Source: Bicyclus anynana (taxonomy: Eukaryota; Arthropoda; Insecta; Lepidoptera; Nymphalidae). Taken from it: a stretch of DNA of 64,000 bases. The stretch lies in contig NC_069084.1 of the NCBI RefSeq assembly GCF_947172395.1, positions 5,891,107 to 5,955,106 of the forward strand, in the 5' to 3' direction. A program made the translations under genes and the position numbers. Shown in pieces: positions 57,701-64,000 of the stretch. Positions within the stretch are counted from its first letter, which is position 1. Every line of letters starts with the position of its first letter. The notes beneath the pieces were generated by a model that had not been told where the DNA came from, made no database searches, and saw only the letters and a program-made list of their open reading frames with translations.

Positions 57701-58268
57701 ACCCCTTTCATTTTCTACACGACATACCGGAACGCTAAATCGCTTGGCGGTACATCTTTGCCGGTAGTAACTAGCCACGGCCAAAGCCTCCCACCAGCCA
57801 GACCTGGCCTATTGTTATATCCGAGGAGGGAAACGGGAAAATTGGCCATATTTAAAAACTTTAAGGCAAATCTATACTAATATTATAAAGCTAAAGAGTT
57901 TGTTTGGTTAAACGCGCTAATCTCAAGAACTACCGGTCCGATTTGAAAAATTCTTTCAGTGTTAGACAGTCCGTTTATCGAGGAAGGCTATAGGCTATAT
58001 ATTATCCCCGTATTCCTACGGGAACGGGAACCACGCAGGAGAAACCGCGCGGAGTCAGCTAGTATTCTTTATAAAAAAAAGTTGATAATATACAAACCTC
58101 TTCAGGTAAATAATGTTTCTTCAGAAGTCGCACAGCGTCCTCATATCTCCTGTCTTGTAAATCCTCGAACCTTACACCGCAAGGGACTCGACCCCATATT
58201 GAAGGCGCTTTTATCCTTTCTTCCAACTGTTTCATCTTTTCCACTTCTTGTTCCGCGCTTTTGGCCAT
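44021..58268 (-). CDS. GNAT-family N-acetyltransferase (arylalkylamine NAT-like), 5 exons
   Basis: Exons on the - strand: 58268-58098, 53490-53331, 45955-45782, 45214-45048 and 44173-44021. All junctions are GT..AG and all phases match, giving 825 nt, 274 residues plus stop. GNAT enzymes move acetyl from acetyl-CoA to an amine. Seen: RYEDAVRLLKKHYLPEE and a WMKDKMSIAAV segment near the N terminus; the acetyl-CoA motif R-x-x-G-x-A (Arg166-Gly169-Ala171, in YRHRGLAKEM) spanning the exon 3/4 junction; and GIFTTARGQQVADELGFE, as in insect arylalkylamine/dopamine acetyltransferase relatives. The last 15 or so residues are strongly acidic. Exact substrate is unknown. The start ATG at 58268 follows a likely 5' UTR acceptor (ctacag, near 58283), so a further non-coding exon probably lies upstream. 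I infer an intact gene, since no stop or frameshift interrupts the join. Confidence 0.85.
44269..44750 (+). pseudogene. RTE-clade LINE 3' end, partially duplicated
   Basis: Encodes VAKLKW..., KRSVGR and DIKRVADIRWMQAAQDHDV. The last 120 bp or so (catcaaacga...ctgcagtgga) occur twice, separated by a palindrome, and finish in (gat)n. In intron 4 of the GNAT gene. Confidence 0.72.
45048..45214 (-). CDS. GNAT gene exon 4
   Basis: 167 nt between ttttcag and gtaagtt. It encodes GLAKEMLKAAISLSINANVP, then AISGIFTTARGQQVADELGF, the second half of the acetyl-CoA site and the following strand/helix. It ends in phase 0. Confidence 0.85.
45304..45480 (+). repeat. SINE-1, deleted
   Basis: Head joined to gtgaaggaaaacatcgtg; complete tail with gatgatgatgatgg. 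In intron 3 of the GNAT gene. Confidence 0.7.
45782..45955 (-). CDS. GNAT gene exon 3
   Basis: 174 nt between a ttcag acceptor and a gtaagaa donor. It encodes EKPVDLFEKLGVKRYFKIY, then LALKTRYRHR, the first half of the acetyl-CoA pyrophosphate-binding loop. It ends in phase 1 (the Gly codon is split). Confidence 0.83.
46057..46195 (-). repeat. Helitron-like repeat, subfamily A (truncated)
   Basis: CTAGcgaacgtccgcgatcc, then ttttttccgggatgaaaagt. In intron 2 of the GNAT gene, 101 bp from exon 3. Confidence 0.66.
46292..46545 (-). repeat. SINE-1, 3' part, next to a head palindrome
   Basis: catcatcatcatcattaaca to ataactgaaacgtcgaagg. The tRNA head beyond is replaced by an inverted duplicate. 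Confidence 0.72.
47361..48314 (+). CDS. LINE ORF1 protein (317 aa)
   Basis: N terminus Ser/Pro-rich with a basic patch (RKKRKHE at about 62-68). A predicted coiled coil spans about 80-155 (heptad-rich KNTITNIKEQNDELKKSVD and later LEEKLENYERKSR). The C-terminal region has ITGLEIRNIPKKNGE and DIRDVYRINAKDG and resembles the domain shared by baculovirus FP25K and many insect LINE ORF1 proteins. Expected role: RNA-binding chaperone that packages element RNA. It has no CCHC knuckle. The start follows agtataATGTCG. Confidence 0.8.
   Translation: MSSDRESAPASPLPQRSLKQTTLTDIALAHGTFERTVTGSKLQHGDSAPDLPMLGLSTTERKKRKHECTNTYTPSDINDMFIAFTRQQESLFKDLKNTITNIKEQNDELKKSVDTMSSKYDEFLTRISTLESQRKKDKLTIHQLEEKLENYERKSRITGLEIRNIPKKNGETKENICNNIKDLGKVLKINISDSDIRDVYRINAKDGSNPIITEFSNTIIKEKIINKVKIFNKTKSKMDKLNTSDLSYTGPKKPIYISETLTHNAQKLFYMARNFQKNQKYAFCWTSRGIVYLRKDEKSPQIKISTEADLEKLRLTA
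48589..51534 (+). CDS. LINE ORF2: AP endonuclease and reverse transcriptase (981 aa)
   Basis: The N-terminal endonuclease shows TQNIRSI (N46), LTECWL (E75), YRSPS (Y141), GDINIDI (D174/N176), CLDHVF and the TDHKP box (237-241). The reverse transcriptase shows ELRPIFKSG, LNDYRPISILPALSKILE, NQFGFRHGKST, FLDLAKAFDTV (D605), GVPQGSILGPTLFLIYI and YADD (693-696), then a thumb with KYLGITID. All catalytic residues are present and no stop intervenes. There is no RNase H domain. It nicks target DNA and copies element RNA there. Length is usual for the group. Confidence 0.92.
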   Translation: MINNINEIFDEIDNVTVSKQISCDVKYCHRYINSMNDFNLTTITQNIRSINCNMNSFEVLLARLKIDLDLIILTECWLKNTLSLPSINGYNCASTKNNYNQNDGIVLYIKDKIQVNIEEPPFQDANCLVVKLKNIVIITIYRSPSFKNIDNFLKSLDTLLQNISNNKNIMIIGDINIDIIPDKIDANSEKYLNVTAFHGLLPAHNLVTRDASGTCLDHVFLKTTNPSVTIVPQTQITDHKPVILNMQLKHPIAQCTTTTIKHIDTDKIYSDILNTDFTPVYDNQDPSTALDYFIDKLSTAVNNNTKIATLSRRKKIIKPWITPGLLRCIRHRDNLHKKVRHSPDNEIICLTYKRYRNFCNNILKKVKRNYDKEQVSMAKNDNRRLWNVLKNIINTTKQKGYNKELLNIKSTPQSSVDGINNYFINVGKNLAESFNNVDTPKLDGVSGSRLSSFVLMNTDMDEVNSIIMSLKNECTVGWDGISNKILKICKHHLIPPITYIFNCCLQKGIFPKALKISELRPIFKSGNKSNLNDYRPISILPALSKILEKIINTRLTQYVEKNNLLSRNQFGFRHGKSTEDAVHTLTNYIGTNLDKDKKCLCIFLDLAKAFDTVSIPLLLNRLECIGIRGLQLKLFENYLTNRYQRVKLDSFVSSDLLVTHGVPQGSILGPTLFLIYIDALTRLQLDKGMIISYADDTAIAFAADSWLEVFKEAQIGLNAVTKWLQTSKLSLNIDKTKYITFSMRQTINLPDHLHITAHSCPHSTINSCTSCKILEKVEHIKYLGITIDCNLNFKKHIVNLRSRLSKMIYIFKTLRHVVEPKILKRIYLTLCQSIISYCITIWGGADKTTLMKIEVAQRAILKVSTYRPFLYPTSLLYKKCEVLSVRKLYILSISLKQHCDLIYKSSYLDRRRKYTVAKAPFPTKTSFIRRFYCFQGPHIYNKINAVLNVYPLNKRNCKKTLIPYLLNLSYEDTEKLLTVEK
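51712..51740. repeat. (CA)n microsatellite in the LINE 3' UTR
   Basis: About 14 CA units, followed by degenerate CA-rich sequence to 51790. Confidence 0.9.
51994..52035 (+). other. 3' stem-loop of the LINE
   Basis: gatggaagttgc (51994-52005) pairs perfectly with gcaacttccatc (52024-52035) around an 18-nt loop, about 100 nt before the 3' end. CR1-type reverse transcriptases are thought to recognise 3' structures; the role here is inferred. Confidence 0.65.
52107..52131 (+). terminator. LINE 3' end: AATAAA plus TATTGTC repeat
   Basis: AATAAA at 52107-52112, then c(tattgtc)2tat. Non-LINE sequence (tagggtcaacgc) follows. Confidence 0.7.
52378..52576 (-). repeat. Helitron-like repeat, subfamily B (degenerate)
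   Basis: Ends ctctttataatattagtata. Lies in intron 2 of the GNAT gene, about 250 bp past the LINE tail. Confidence 0.6.
52926..53146 (-). repeat. Helitron-like repeat, subfamily B, with internal inversion scar
   Basis: Complete ends (CTAG...tataga). The middle is replaced by reverse complements of neighbouring parts of the same copy. Confidence 0.75.
53331..53490 (-). CDS. GNAT gene exon 2
   Basis: 160 nt after a ctttttttag acceptor; the donor is gtacgtgg. It encodes VDEFTHNVRIWMKDKMSIAAV and KLVGVLIMRIQEK, matching the N-terminal half of the GNAT fold in the insect NAT-like group. It ends in phase 1, completing a Ser codon with exon 3. Confidence 0.82.
53525..53812 (+). pseudogene. RTE-clade LINE 3' end
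   Basis: AKLKWQWAGHIVRRADGR, then a local insertion, then GRPPTRWTDDIKRVAGIRWM across frameshifts; ends gtatgatgatgatgat. Starts 35 bp from the GNAT exon 2 acceptor. Confidence 0.74.
55299..55490 (+). repeat. Helitron-like repeat, subfamily B
   Basis: tctgtactaatatatgctg start, gtaaaatcgcgcgacgtcag end. In intron 1 of the GNAT gene. Confidence 0.7.
55602..55905 (+). repeat. SINE-1, near full length, diverged
   Basis: gccgtgatagcccagtcaat to gagacaaatatgggttttg. In intron 1 of the GNAT gene. Confidence 0.75.
56518..56799 (-). repeat. conserved ~275-bp interspersed repeat, family X
   Basis: Reverse-strand relative of 28638-28912 (gtaacagggtatctgcgatc, gtttgtatgggcgttc). In intron 1 of the GNAT gene. 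Confidence 0.7.
57604..57822 (-). repeat. SINE-2, 5' truncated
   Basis: ttcacaaattagccattgac to cccaccagccagacctgg. In intron 1 of the GNAT gene. Confidence 0.72.
57871..58062 (+). repeat. Helitron-like repeat, subfamily B (best copy)
   Basis: TCTATACTAATATTATAAAG start and gtcagCTAG end followed by T, with a 3'-terminal GC hairpin (acgcagg...ccgcgcgg). TC...CTAG/T ends plus a 3' hairpin are the Helitron rule. It ends 35 bp from the GNAT exon 1 donor. Confidence 0.75.
58098..58268 (-). CDS. GNAT gene exon 1
   Basis: 57 codons from ATG at 58268 to a gtttgta donor at 58097; it ends in phase 0. It encodes a charged N terminus and the family-like GVRFEDLQDRRYEDAVRLLKKH. A Helitron-like repeat ends 35 bp into the downstream intron. 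Confidence 0.82.
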
Positions 58269-58331
58269 TTTATGTTACTTATCTGTAGAAAATGAAAGTT
58301 TAGGTAAAAAATGGCCTCTAGGATAAGGTTT

Positions 58332-58618
58332 TGACCGTGGTGCAGTGGTATGCGCGGTGGATTTATAAGACGGAGAGTTCGATCCCCGGCTGGGCCGATT
58401 GAGGTTTTCTTAAATGGTCCAGGTCTACCTTACCGACAAAGACGTACTGCTAAACGATTTAATGTTCCGGTACGATTCGTGTAGAAATTGAAAGGGGTGT
58501 GGATTTTCATCCTCCTCCGAACAAGTTAGCCCGCTTCCATCTTATATTGAATCATAACTTACCTTCATTTGATGGTATGGATGGTCAAGGGCTAACTAGT
58601 AAAGAATAAAAAAAGGAA
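58332..58618 (+). repeat. SINE-2, full head, internal deletion
   Basis: accgtggtgcagtggtatgc head, gttcgatccccggctggg B box, tail gggctaactagtaaagaat. It sits 64 bp upstream of the GNAT start codon, in the 5' UTR intron or promoter. Confidence 0.76.
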
Positions 58619-58619
58619 A

Positions 58620-60348
58620 AAAATAAAAAATACCTATCAATCATCAGTAACACCCTGTTTGAATGGTCCACTACAGAGCCTCCTTATAGTAGAGGTGATA
58701 TAGAACTTAGACCCACCACGCTACTTTGATGCGTGTTGACGGACTAACGGTAATTGACTCTTGTCGAGTGACGTGGGAAGTAGCGAGGAAAGTAAGCAGG
58801 AAAGATGTGTGGCAAAGTTACTGCCGCGAACATTTTGGAAATATTTCCAAGAATATTTTCTCAATTAATAACGATATATCTTGTTTAAGTTGATAGAATT
58901 CGTAGCTATAATATGACAACGATATCGAAATTCAGTACAATATGATTCTTACTAAGAGATTTTCACTCAGCAAAGTTGACAGTATTCACTACGGATTTCA
59001 ATTCCGTATCGCCAATCGAGAAGTCTCCGATATTATTATAGTTTCAAACCCCGATATTGAATTTATAATTCAATCTTAAGCTATTCTGATTTAATCTAGA
59101 ATTATCTAGAAATCCAAGACTCTCTAAAGTTACCTTTGATCCAAACTGTTACCCTTTATACCTTGTTATCTTCGTAAACTATAACCCTTTGTGAGTCAAA
59201 CTAATTAAACTTAGCAATAATTTGGAACGCTAATCAAAGTTTAATTACGGCATAATTGAAAGGTAGAAATCATGTACAAGATCGGCAAAGTTTAAAATTT
59301 ACGTTTCCCGGTTTATTTTCTTGTAAATTATTGTATAAAGTAAACATAATTGACAATGACAAAGTTGGCAAATCGTCCAAATAAAACGTATTGGAATTGT
59401 CTATGAAATATATTTTTTTCGTAATATTACGGAAATAGGTTTTATATTGGGGTTTATTAAAAGTTATTGTATTCTCGGAGGATTTGAATATTTGTACATT
59501 ATGATGAGATGATGAGATGAAGTAATGTGAAACGCGATTGTGTGTCGCTAAGGCATTTACTAGAAAAAAAATTGCTTATTAAACACTTTTAGAGAAATTT
59601 TTATTATTTATAATTAACTAGGTATCAGTTGTATAATTATTTCTAATTAACTAGCAGTTTTTCTTGGATTTAGGAGTATTCTATAGATTCTCCTAACAAA
59701 ATTTGATCTGCTATTTATCCCCCTTCAATATTATTTTTACAATAAAAGGTTCTTCAGGGATTTTTCTCCCTATCGTTCTCTAAGTCTTTACCAAAAATCA
59801 ATAGGTATCTAACTTAAAACATTATTTTAGTGAAATCTTTTTAAATTAAAAAAGACATATTTACGAATCTAATTGAAAATTCATGACACAGTTGTTCAAT
59901 TTAAGGTTTTTTTCCCTTTTAAAAAAATATTTCATATAAACATTAGAAAATATATTCAATTTGTGATCGAAAAATGTATCTACCACTAAATATAGGTACC
60001 ATCAAATATTGATAGCAAACTTTTTATCGAAGTCGAATTGTAAAAATTTGGCCGTTTTTTGCGAGGGGTTGAAAGCGTTAAATCTTTCTTTTGTTCGCAC
60101 AAAACTGTGAACGAACTCGATTTTAAAGGCTTTAAAAATTCATTTACTTTAAAAAGAGTTTTCCAGTATTTAATTGCTATTTTTTGCTCACAACCCTTGT
60201 ACAGTACGTGGAAACCTGAGTATTTTAAAGTATTTTAACCCTCCAACGGTAACATGTTTCTCGGAGCACGCAGTTATCTGCGGTAACATCGTAATTTCTA
60301 AACAATCACTGTTGAAATAAAGCTCATAAAGCTTTAGAGCCTCAATAG
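58620..60348. other. upstream of the GNAT gene; no gene seen
   Basis: A short repeat fragment (gacccaccacgctactttga) at 58680-58745; the rest is AT-rich. It may include the GNAT promoter and first non-coding exon. 60521-61545 and 62673-63534 are also featureless. Confidence 0.4.
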
Positions 60349-60520
60349 CTCAATAGTAAGAGCGGTCTGACTTATCATAGAGCGGTGGTGGTTCGAGATC
60401 CGCCTCGTTGGTCTATTGTCGTACCCACTCCTAATACAGTCTTTCCAGACTAGTTGGAGAGGAATGGGAATATTGCTCATATTTAAAAGCTATGGCAAAT
60501 ATTCTTTAAAAAAAAAGAAA
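60349..60520 (+). repeat. SINE-3 (tRNA-derived)
   Basis: aatagctcaatagtaagagc (A box) and gtggttcgagatccgc (B box with one extra base), tail with A9. Confidence 0.7.
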
Positions 60521-61545
60521 AAAAACTGCTTTCAAAGGTACAGTAAAGTTTTCAGGAACACAATACTGTAAGTAAATCAAAATGTTACCGTCTAAAATAA
60601 GGAAGGACATGATCGATTTTTCGTCGTGATATTTATTTTGATGATCAGTGATTCTCTTTTTATTTAGCCTCATAGTTTAAATATAAAAAAAAATTTGGTA
60701 GCCTGACATTGAATATAGTTTTTAGTAAAAAAGTAATAACTATAATTTAAAAATATTGAACCGTTTTTTGAGTTCGGTGCTAGCTAATTAAAAGTTACTT
60801 CGACCTCGAAAAAAAGTACGTAATTTTACCTTCTTTAAACGATTTTAGTTTACGTAATACATTTTACATTTTTAGTTCTCCTTTTTTAAAGCTTTAAAGT
60901 CGCTTAATTTTTTTTAAATGACTTTTTTATTATCAGTTTATTAGAACTTTAGAGAAACTTTTAATATCATGTATATAATAATTATTATTAAATAAATAGG
61001 TATTATAATAATTACACGATATATCTCATTATCTATGAAATAGACTTAGATTAAACTAAGTTCTTCTTCAAAAAAGGAGGTAATCTGCTTGACACATATG
61101 TAGGTATTCGTATGTAATACTATGAGAATTGCAGTTTTTGTGTACAAAATCTCTTCCTTTTCTGAAGTCGGCTAATTATGAACATCTACGACATGTCTAA
61201 GATTCCATCTAAAATATCCAAGATATTTGCTCAGGAGAATTTCAACAAACACATGTCGGTCCGAACTAATTTGCGGGCCACCCTTATCTAAAGACAATCT
61301 TGGATACAGGTGTGACGTTTGATTAAATAAAGGGACCTTCGACCTTCCCAATCGTTTGCTTATCTGATAGAATTGTCTTTGAGCAAACGTTGTTTCACCT
61401 GTTTGCTGGTTGACTTTGAGATATCTATTGAATGAGGTCGGAACTCGAAAGGGTCTACGTAAATGCCTTTCTCCGCCTTAACAAACTACTATGGTCCGTG
61501 CGCTGTAGCTTGGTGCGGGTGACAGTTGCCGTATGACGTTCATAA

Positions 61546-61912
61546 TCCTACTAATATTATAAACGCGAAAGTTTGTATGGATGTTTGGATGTTTTTTACT
61601 CTTTAACGCCGCTACTACTAGAGCGGTTAGGCTGTAATAGATTTCACTCTGGATTAACACATAGGCTACTTTTTATCCCGAAAAATCCATGTATTACCGA
61701 GATTTGGAAAACTGATGATTTTGATGATATGAATGTTTGTTACTCTTTCACACCTCGACTACTGAACCGAATTAGCTGAAATTGGTATTGAGATATGTTA
61801 TAGCATGGATTAACACATGGGCTACTTTTTATCCCGAAGAAATTCCATGGTTCCATGGAAAGATTTGTGAAAAACGAAATTCCACGCAGACGAAGTCGCG
61901 GGCGGCCGCTAG
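61546..61912 (+). repeat. Helitron-like repeat, subfamily A, internally duplicated
   Basis: TCCTACTAATATTATAAACG start, gcgggcggccgCTAG end followed by T. The block from ttactctttaac to atgtattaccgag is repeated with changes, making it longer than other copies. Confidence 0.74.
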
Positions 61913-62239
61913 TACGTACTATTATCGTGAGTTGCGGCAAACTTTCAAGAGTAAAATGAATTGTCACACGCACCTTGCTACAGCGCATGAGCTATTCCCG
62001 ATTTTGTAGAAATACTAGGATAAAAACATAGCTTATGACACTTACAAATAACATGACTTTCTAATGGTAACAGAATTTTCAAAATCAGTTTAGAATTTAC
62101 TAACTTTAACGTAGGTTAGTTTTCGTATACGAAATTGAGATTCTATGTAACACATAACATCTGGTGCCTACTGACAACCCTTCGTGGATATCATACGACG
62201 GTAGATGACTTTCTCAGTTGATTAGATATTTTTTTTAAT

Positions 62240-62672
62240 AAGTTGTTAATAAAAACCAAACGTTACGTGTTGCCAGTGATGTCCTATGGTTCCAAGACTA
62301 GGTCGTTAACTATGGACCTCATAAAAGGCTCAGAGTCACACAGCGGGCAATGGAACGAGCTAAATGAGGAGATCCGCAGAAGAACCAAAGTCACCGACAT
62401 AGCTCTACGAGTTGCGAAGCTGAAGTGGCAATGGGCGGGGCACATAGTCCGAAGAGCTTATGACCGTTGGGGTCCCAAAGTGCTGGAATGGCGACCCCGA
62501 ACTAATAAGCGCAGTGTTGGTTGATCCCCCTCCAGGTGGACTGACGACATCAAGCGAGTCGCAGGGATTCGCTGGATGCAGATGGCTCAGTATCGTGATG
62601 TTTGGAACTCCCTACAAAAGGCCTATGTACTGCAGTGGATCCGTCCATCGGCATATATGATGATGATGATGA
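62240..62672 (+). pseudogene. RTE-clade LINE 3' end
   Basis: VLPVMSYGSKTRSLTMDLI, EEIRRRTKVTDIALRVAKLK, WAGHIVRRAYDRWGPKVLEW; a stop follows KRSVG. Tail (gat)n at 62657-62671. Confidence 0.77.
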
Positions 62673-63544
62673 AAAAAGACCGAATGAGTGAAAGTGAAAG
62701 GCCAGCAGAGATTACCCCCTACAACTTCACAAACTATTACTATAGGTAATATTGATCGAAAAGAACAAAGAACTCACAAAATTTCCGCTTTGTGGTTGGA
62801 ACTACAATGTGTGCCAAATACCGACTAGCACCACTGACTCGCCGATGTAACTGAAGAAAAATGGAAAAAATAAATCGATACCTATATTTTGTGTTTATGG
62901 TGAAACTGAAAAGTTTCTGAACGACGAGGTTCGTCGCACGAATACCGCTATCGGAAGATCGAGCTTTTATCATTCGCATATGTTCCGTATACTACAAATG
63001 CCCGTTTTGCTGTTGTTGAAAAAAATATATCTTAAACCAGAAATAAAATATTGAAGCAAATACTCCTAACACAGTAAATAACATGGTCGTTAGGAGCATT
63101 CGCAAATATGTTAACAATCGAATTAATACACTTAAACAAATTTTTCCTAATATACCAAGTTAGTTTAGCTATATCACGGACATTGACATATATTTAGTTT
63201 TTGATTGAGCAATTTTAGCTTGATGAAATTAAGTTTTTCATGATCCAAATTGGTGGACTCCCAAAGCTACTCAGTTTTTTATATATGCCACCATTACACT
63301 CATAATAAGTAAAAAACTGCATATAAAAATACGATTAAAAATTAAAGTCACATTAAGGTCTAATCAATTATTATTTTTTTCGAAATGTTATGAACACTTG
63401 CCGAGCAAAATAATTAATGTAAATAACACTAAACTCTTTTAGCAGTAAAATAATGTCCACAACTTGAAAAATTATAAAATTATCTTTGAAATAGTAGCAC
63501 AAAAACCTATTTTGCTGTTGTATTTAGTTAACCTACTTATCAAA

Positions 63545-63869
63545 GTAAAAAAGAGCCGTGATAGCCCAGTGGATATGACCTCTGCCTCTGATTCCGGGTG
63601 GAGGGTGTGGGTTCGAATCCGGTCCGGGGCATGCACCTCCAACTTTTCAGTTGTGTGCATTTTAAGAAATTAAATATCACGTGTCTCAATCGGTGAAGGA
63701 AAACATCGTGAGGAAACCTACATACCAGAGAATTATCTTAATTCTCTGCGTGTGTGAAGTCTGCCAATCCGCATTGGGCCAGCGTGGTGGACTATTGGCC
63801 TAACCCCTCTCATTCTGAGAGGAGACTCGAGCTCAGCAGTGAGCCGAATATGGGTTCATGACGACGACG
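63545..63869 (+). repeat. SINE-1, full length with target duplication
   Basis: A 10-bp target duplication acttatcaaa flanks it (63535-63544, 63870-63879). Pol III A box tagcccagtgga at 63562-63573 and B box ggttcgaatcc at 63610-63620. The 3' end is a (gac)n run. Best copy in the window. Confidence 0.87.
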
Positions 63870-64000
63870 ACTTATCAAATATCGTAGTCAATTAATACTG
63901 GTATCTCGATAAAAGTACATTGTTAATTGTTGTTTAAACCTTATTTTCGTTCAACAACAAAATTAGATTAATATAGAAATGCGGTTTTGAAGTAAACATT

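Noticed and set aside
60349..60420. Possible tRNA gene (aatagctcaatagtaagagc)
   Set aside because: A reverse relative with the same non-tRNA tail occurs at 25440-25618, so it is a SINE family.
63553..63625. tRNA-like sequence with A and B boxes
   Set aside because: It is the head of a SINE, repeated many times in the window and lacking a tRNA cloverleaf and flanks of a genuine tRNA gene.
1..64000. CRISPR array, prophage or bacterial operon
   Set aside because: Repeats are dispersed eukaryotic transposons, genes have introns, and no regularly spaced direct repeats occur.

Overview
The window reads as a piece of a butterfly or moth (Lepidoptera) nuclear genome. It is AT-rich and intron-containing. 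It is crowded with repeats typical of that order: small Helitron-like elements with TC...CTAG ends, three tRNA-derived SINE families, RTE-clade LINE 3' ends with (GAT)n tails, and MITEs. There are no bacterial operons, CRISPR arrays or rRNA genes. The order-level call comes from recognising these repeats by eye; no database was searched.

Two host genes are supported. At 4287-7931 on the + strand, four exons encode a 726-residue GMC-family (glucose dehydrogenase-like) FAD oxidoreductase with an unusually long basic linker ahead of its FAD-binding domain. At 58268-44021 on the - strand, five small exons spread over 14 kb join in frame into a 274-residue GNAT-family N-acetyltransferase. Its introns hold most of the repeats in 44-58 kb, including a 5-kb non-LTR retrotransposon with two open ORFs, inserted antisense in intron 2.

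Three larger transposable elements stand out. A BEL/Pao LTR retrotransposon (9211-15856, - strand) has 201/212-bp LTRs, a 5-bp target duplication and two frameshifts. A compact 1266-bp non-autonomous LTR element (17190-18455) has 285/297-bp LTRs, a 4-bp target duplication and a primer-binding site complementary to about 30 nt of tRNA-Trp. A CR1/Jockey-like LINE (about 46.8-52.13 kb) has ORF1, an endonuclease plus reverse transcriptase ORF2, a 3' stem-loop and a heptamer-repeat tail.

The middle (18.5-44 kb) has no gene I can support. It is a mosaic of SINEs, Helitron-like copies, MITEs (including a hAT-type one with an 8-bp target duplication and an 83-bp mariner-like palindrome), RTE fragments and featureless AT-rich DNA. 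A pattern no single repeat family explains recurs there and in 44-58 kb: short, near-perfect inverted repeats with small loops, several inside or at the edge of known repeats, which look like scars of replication template switching.
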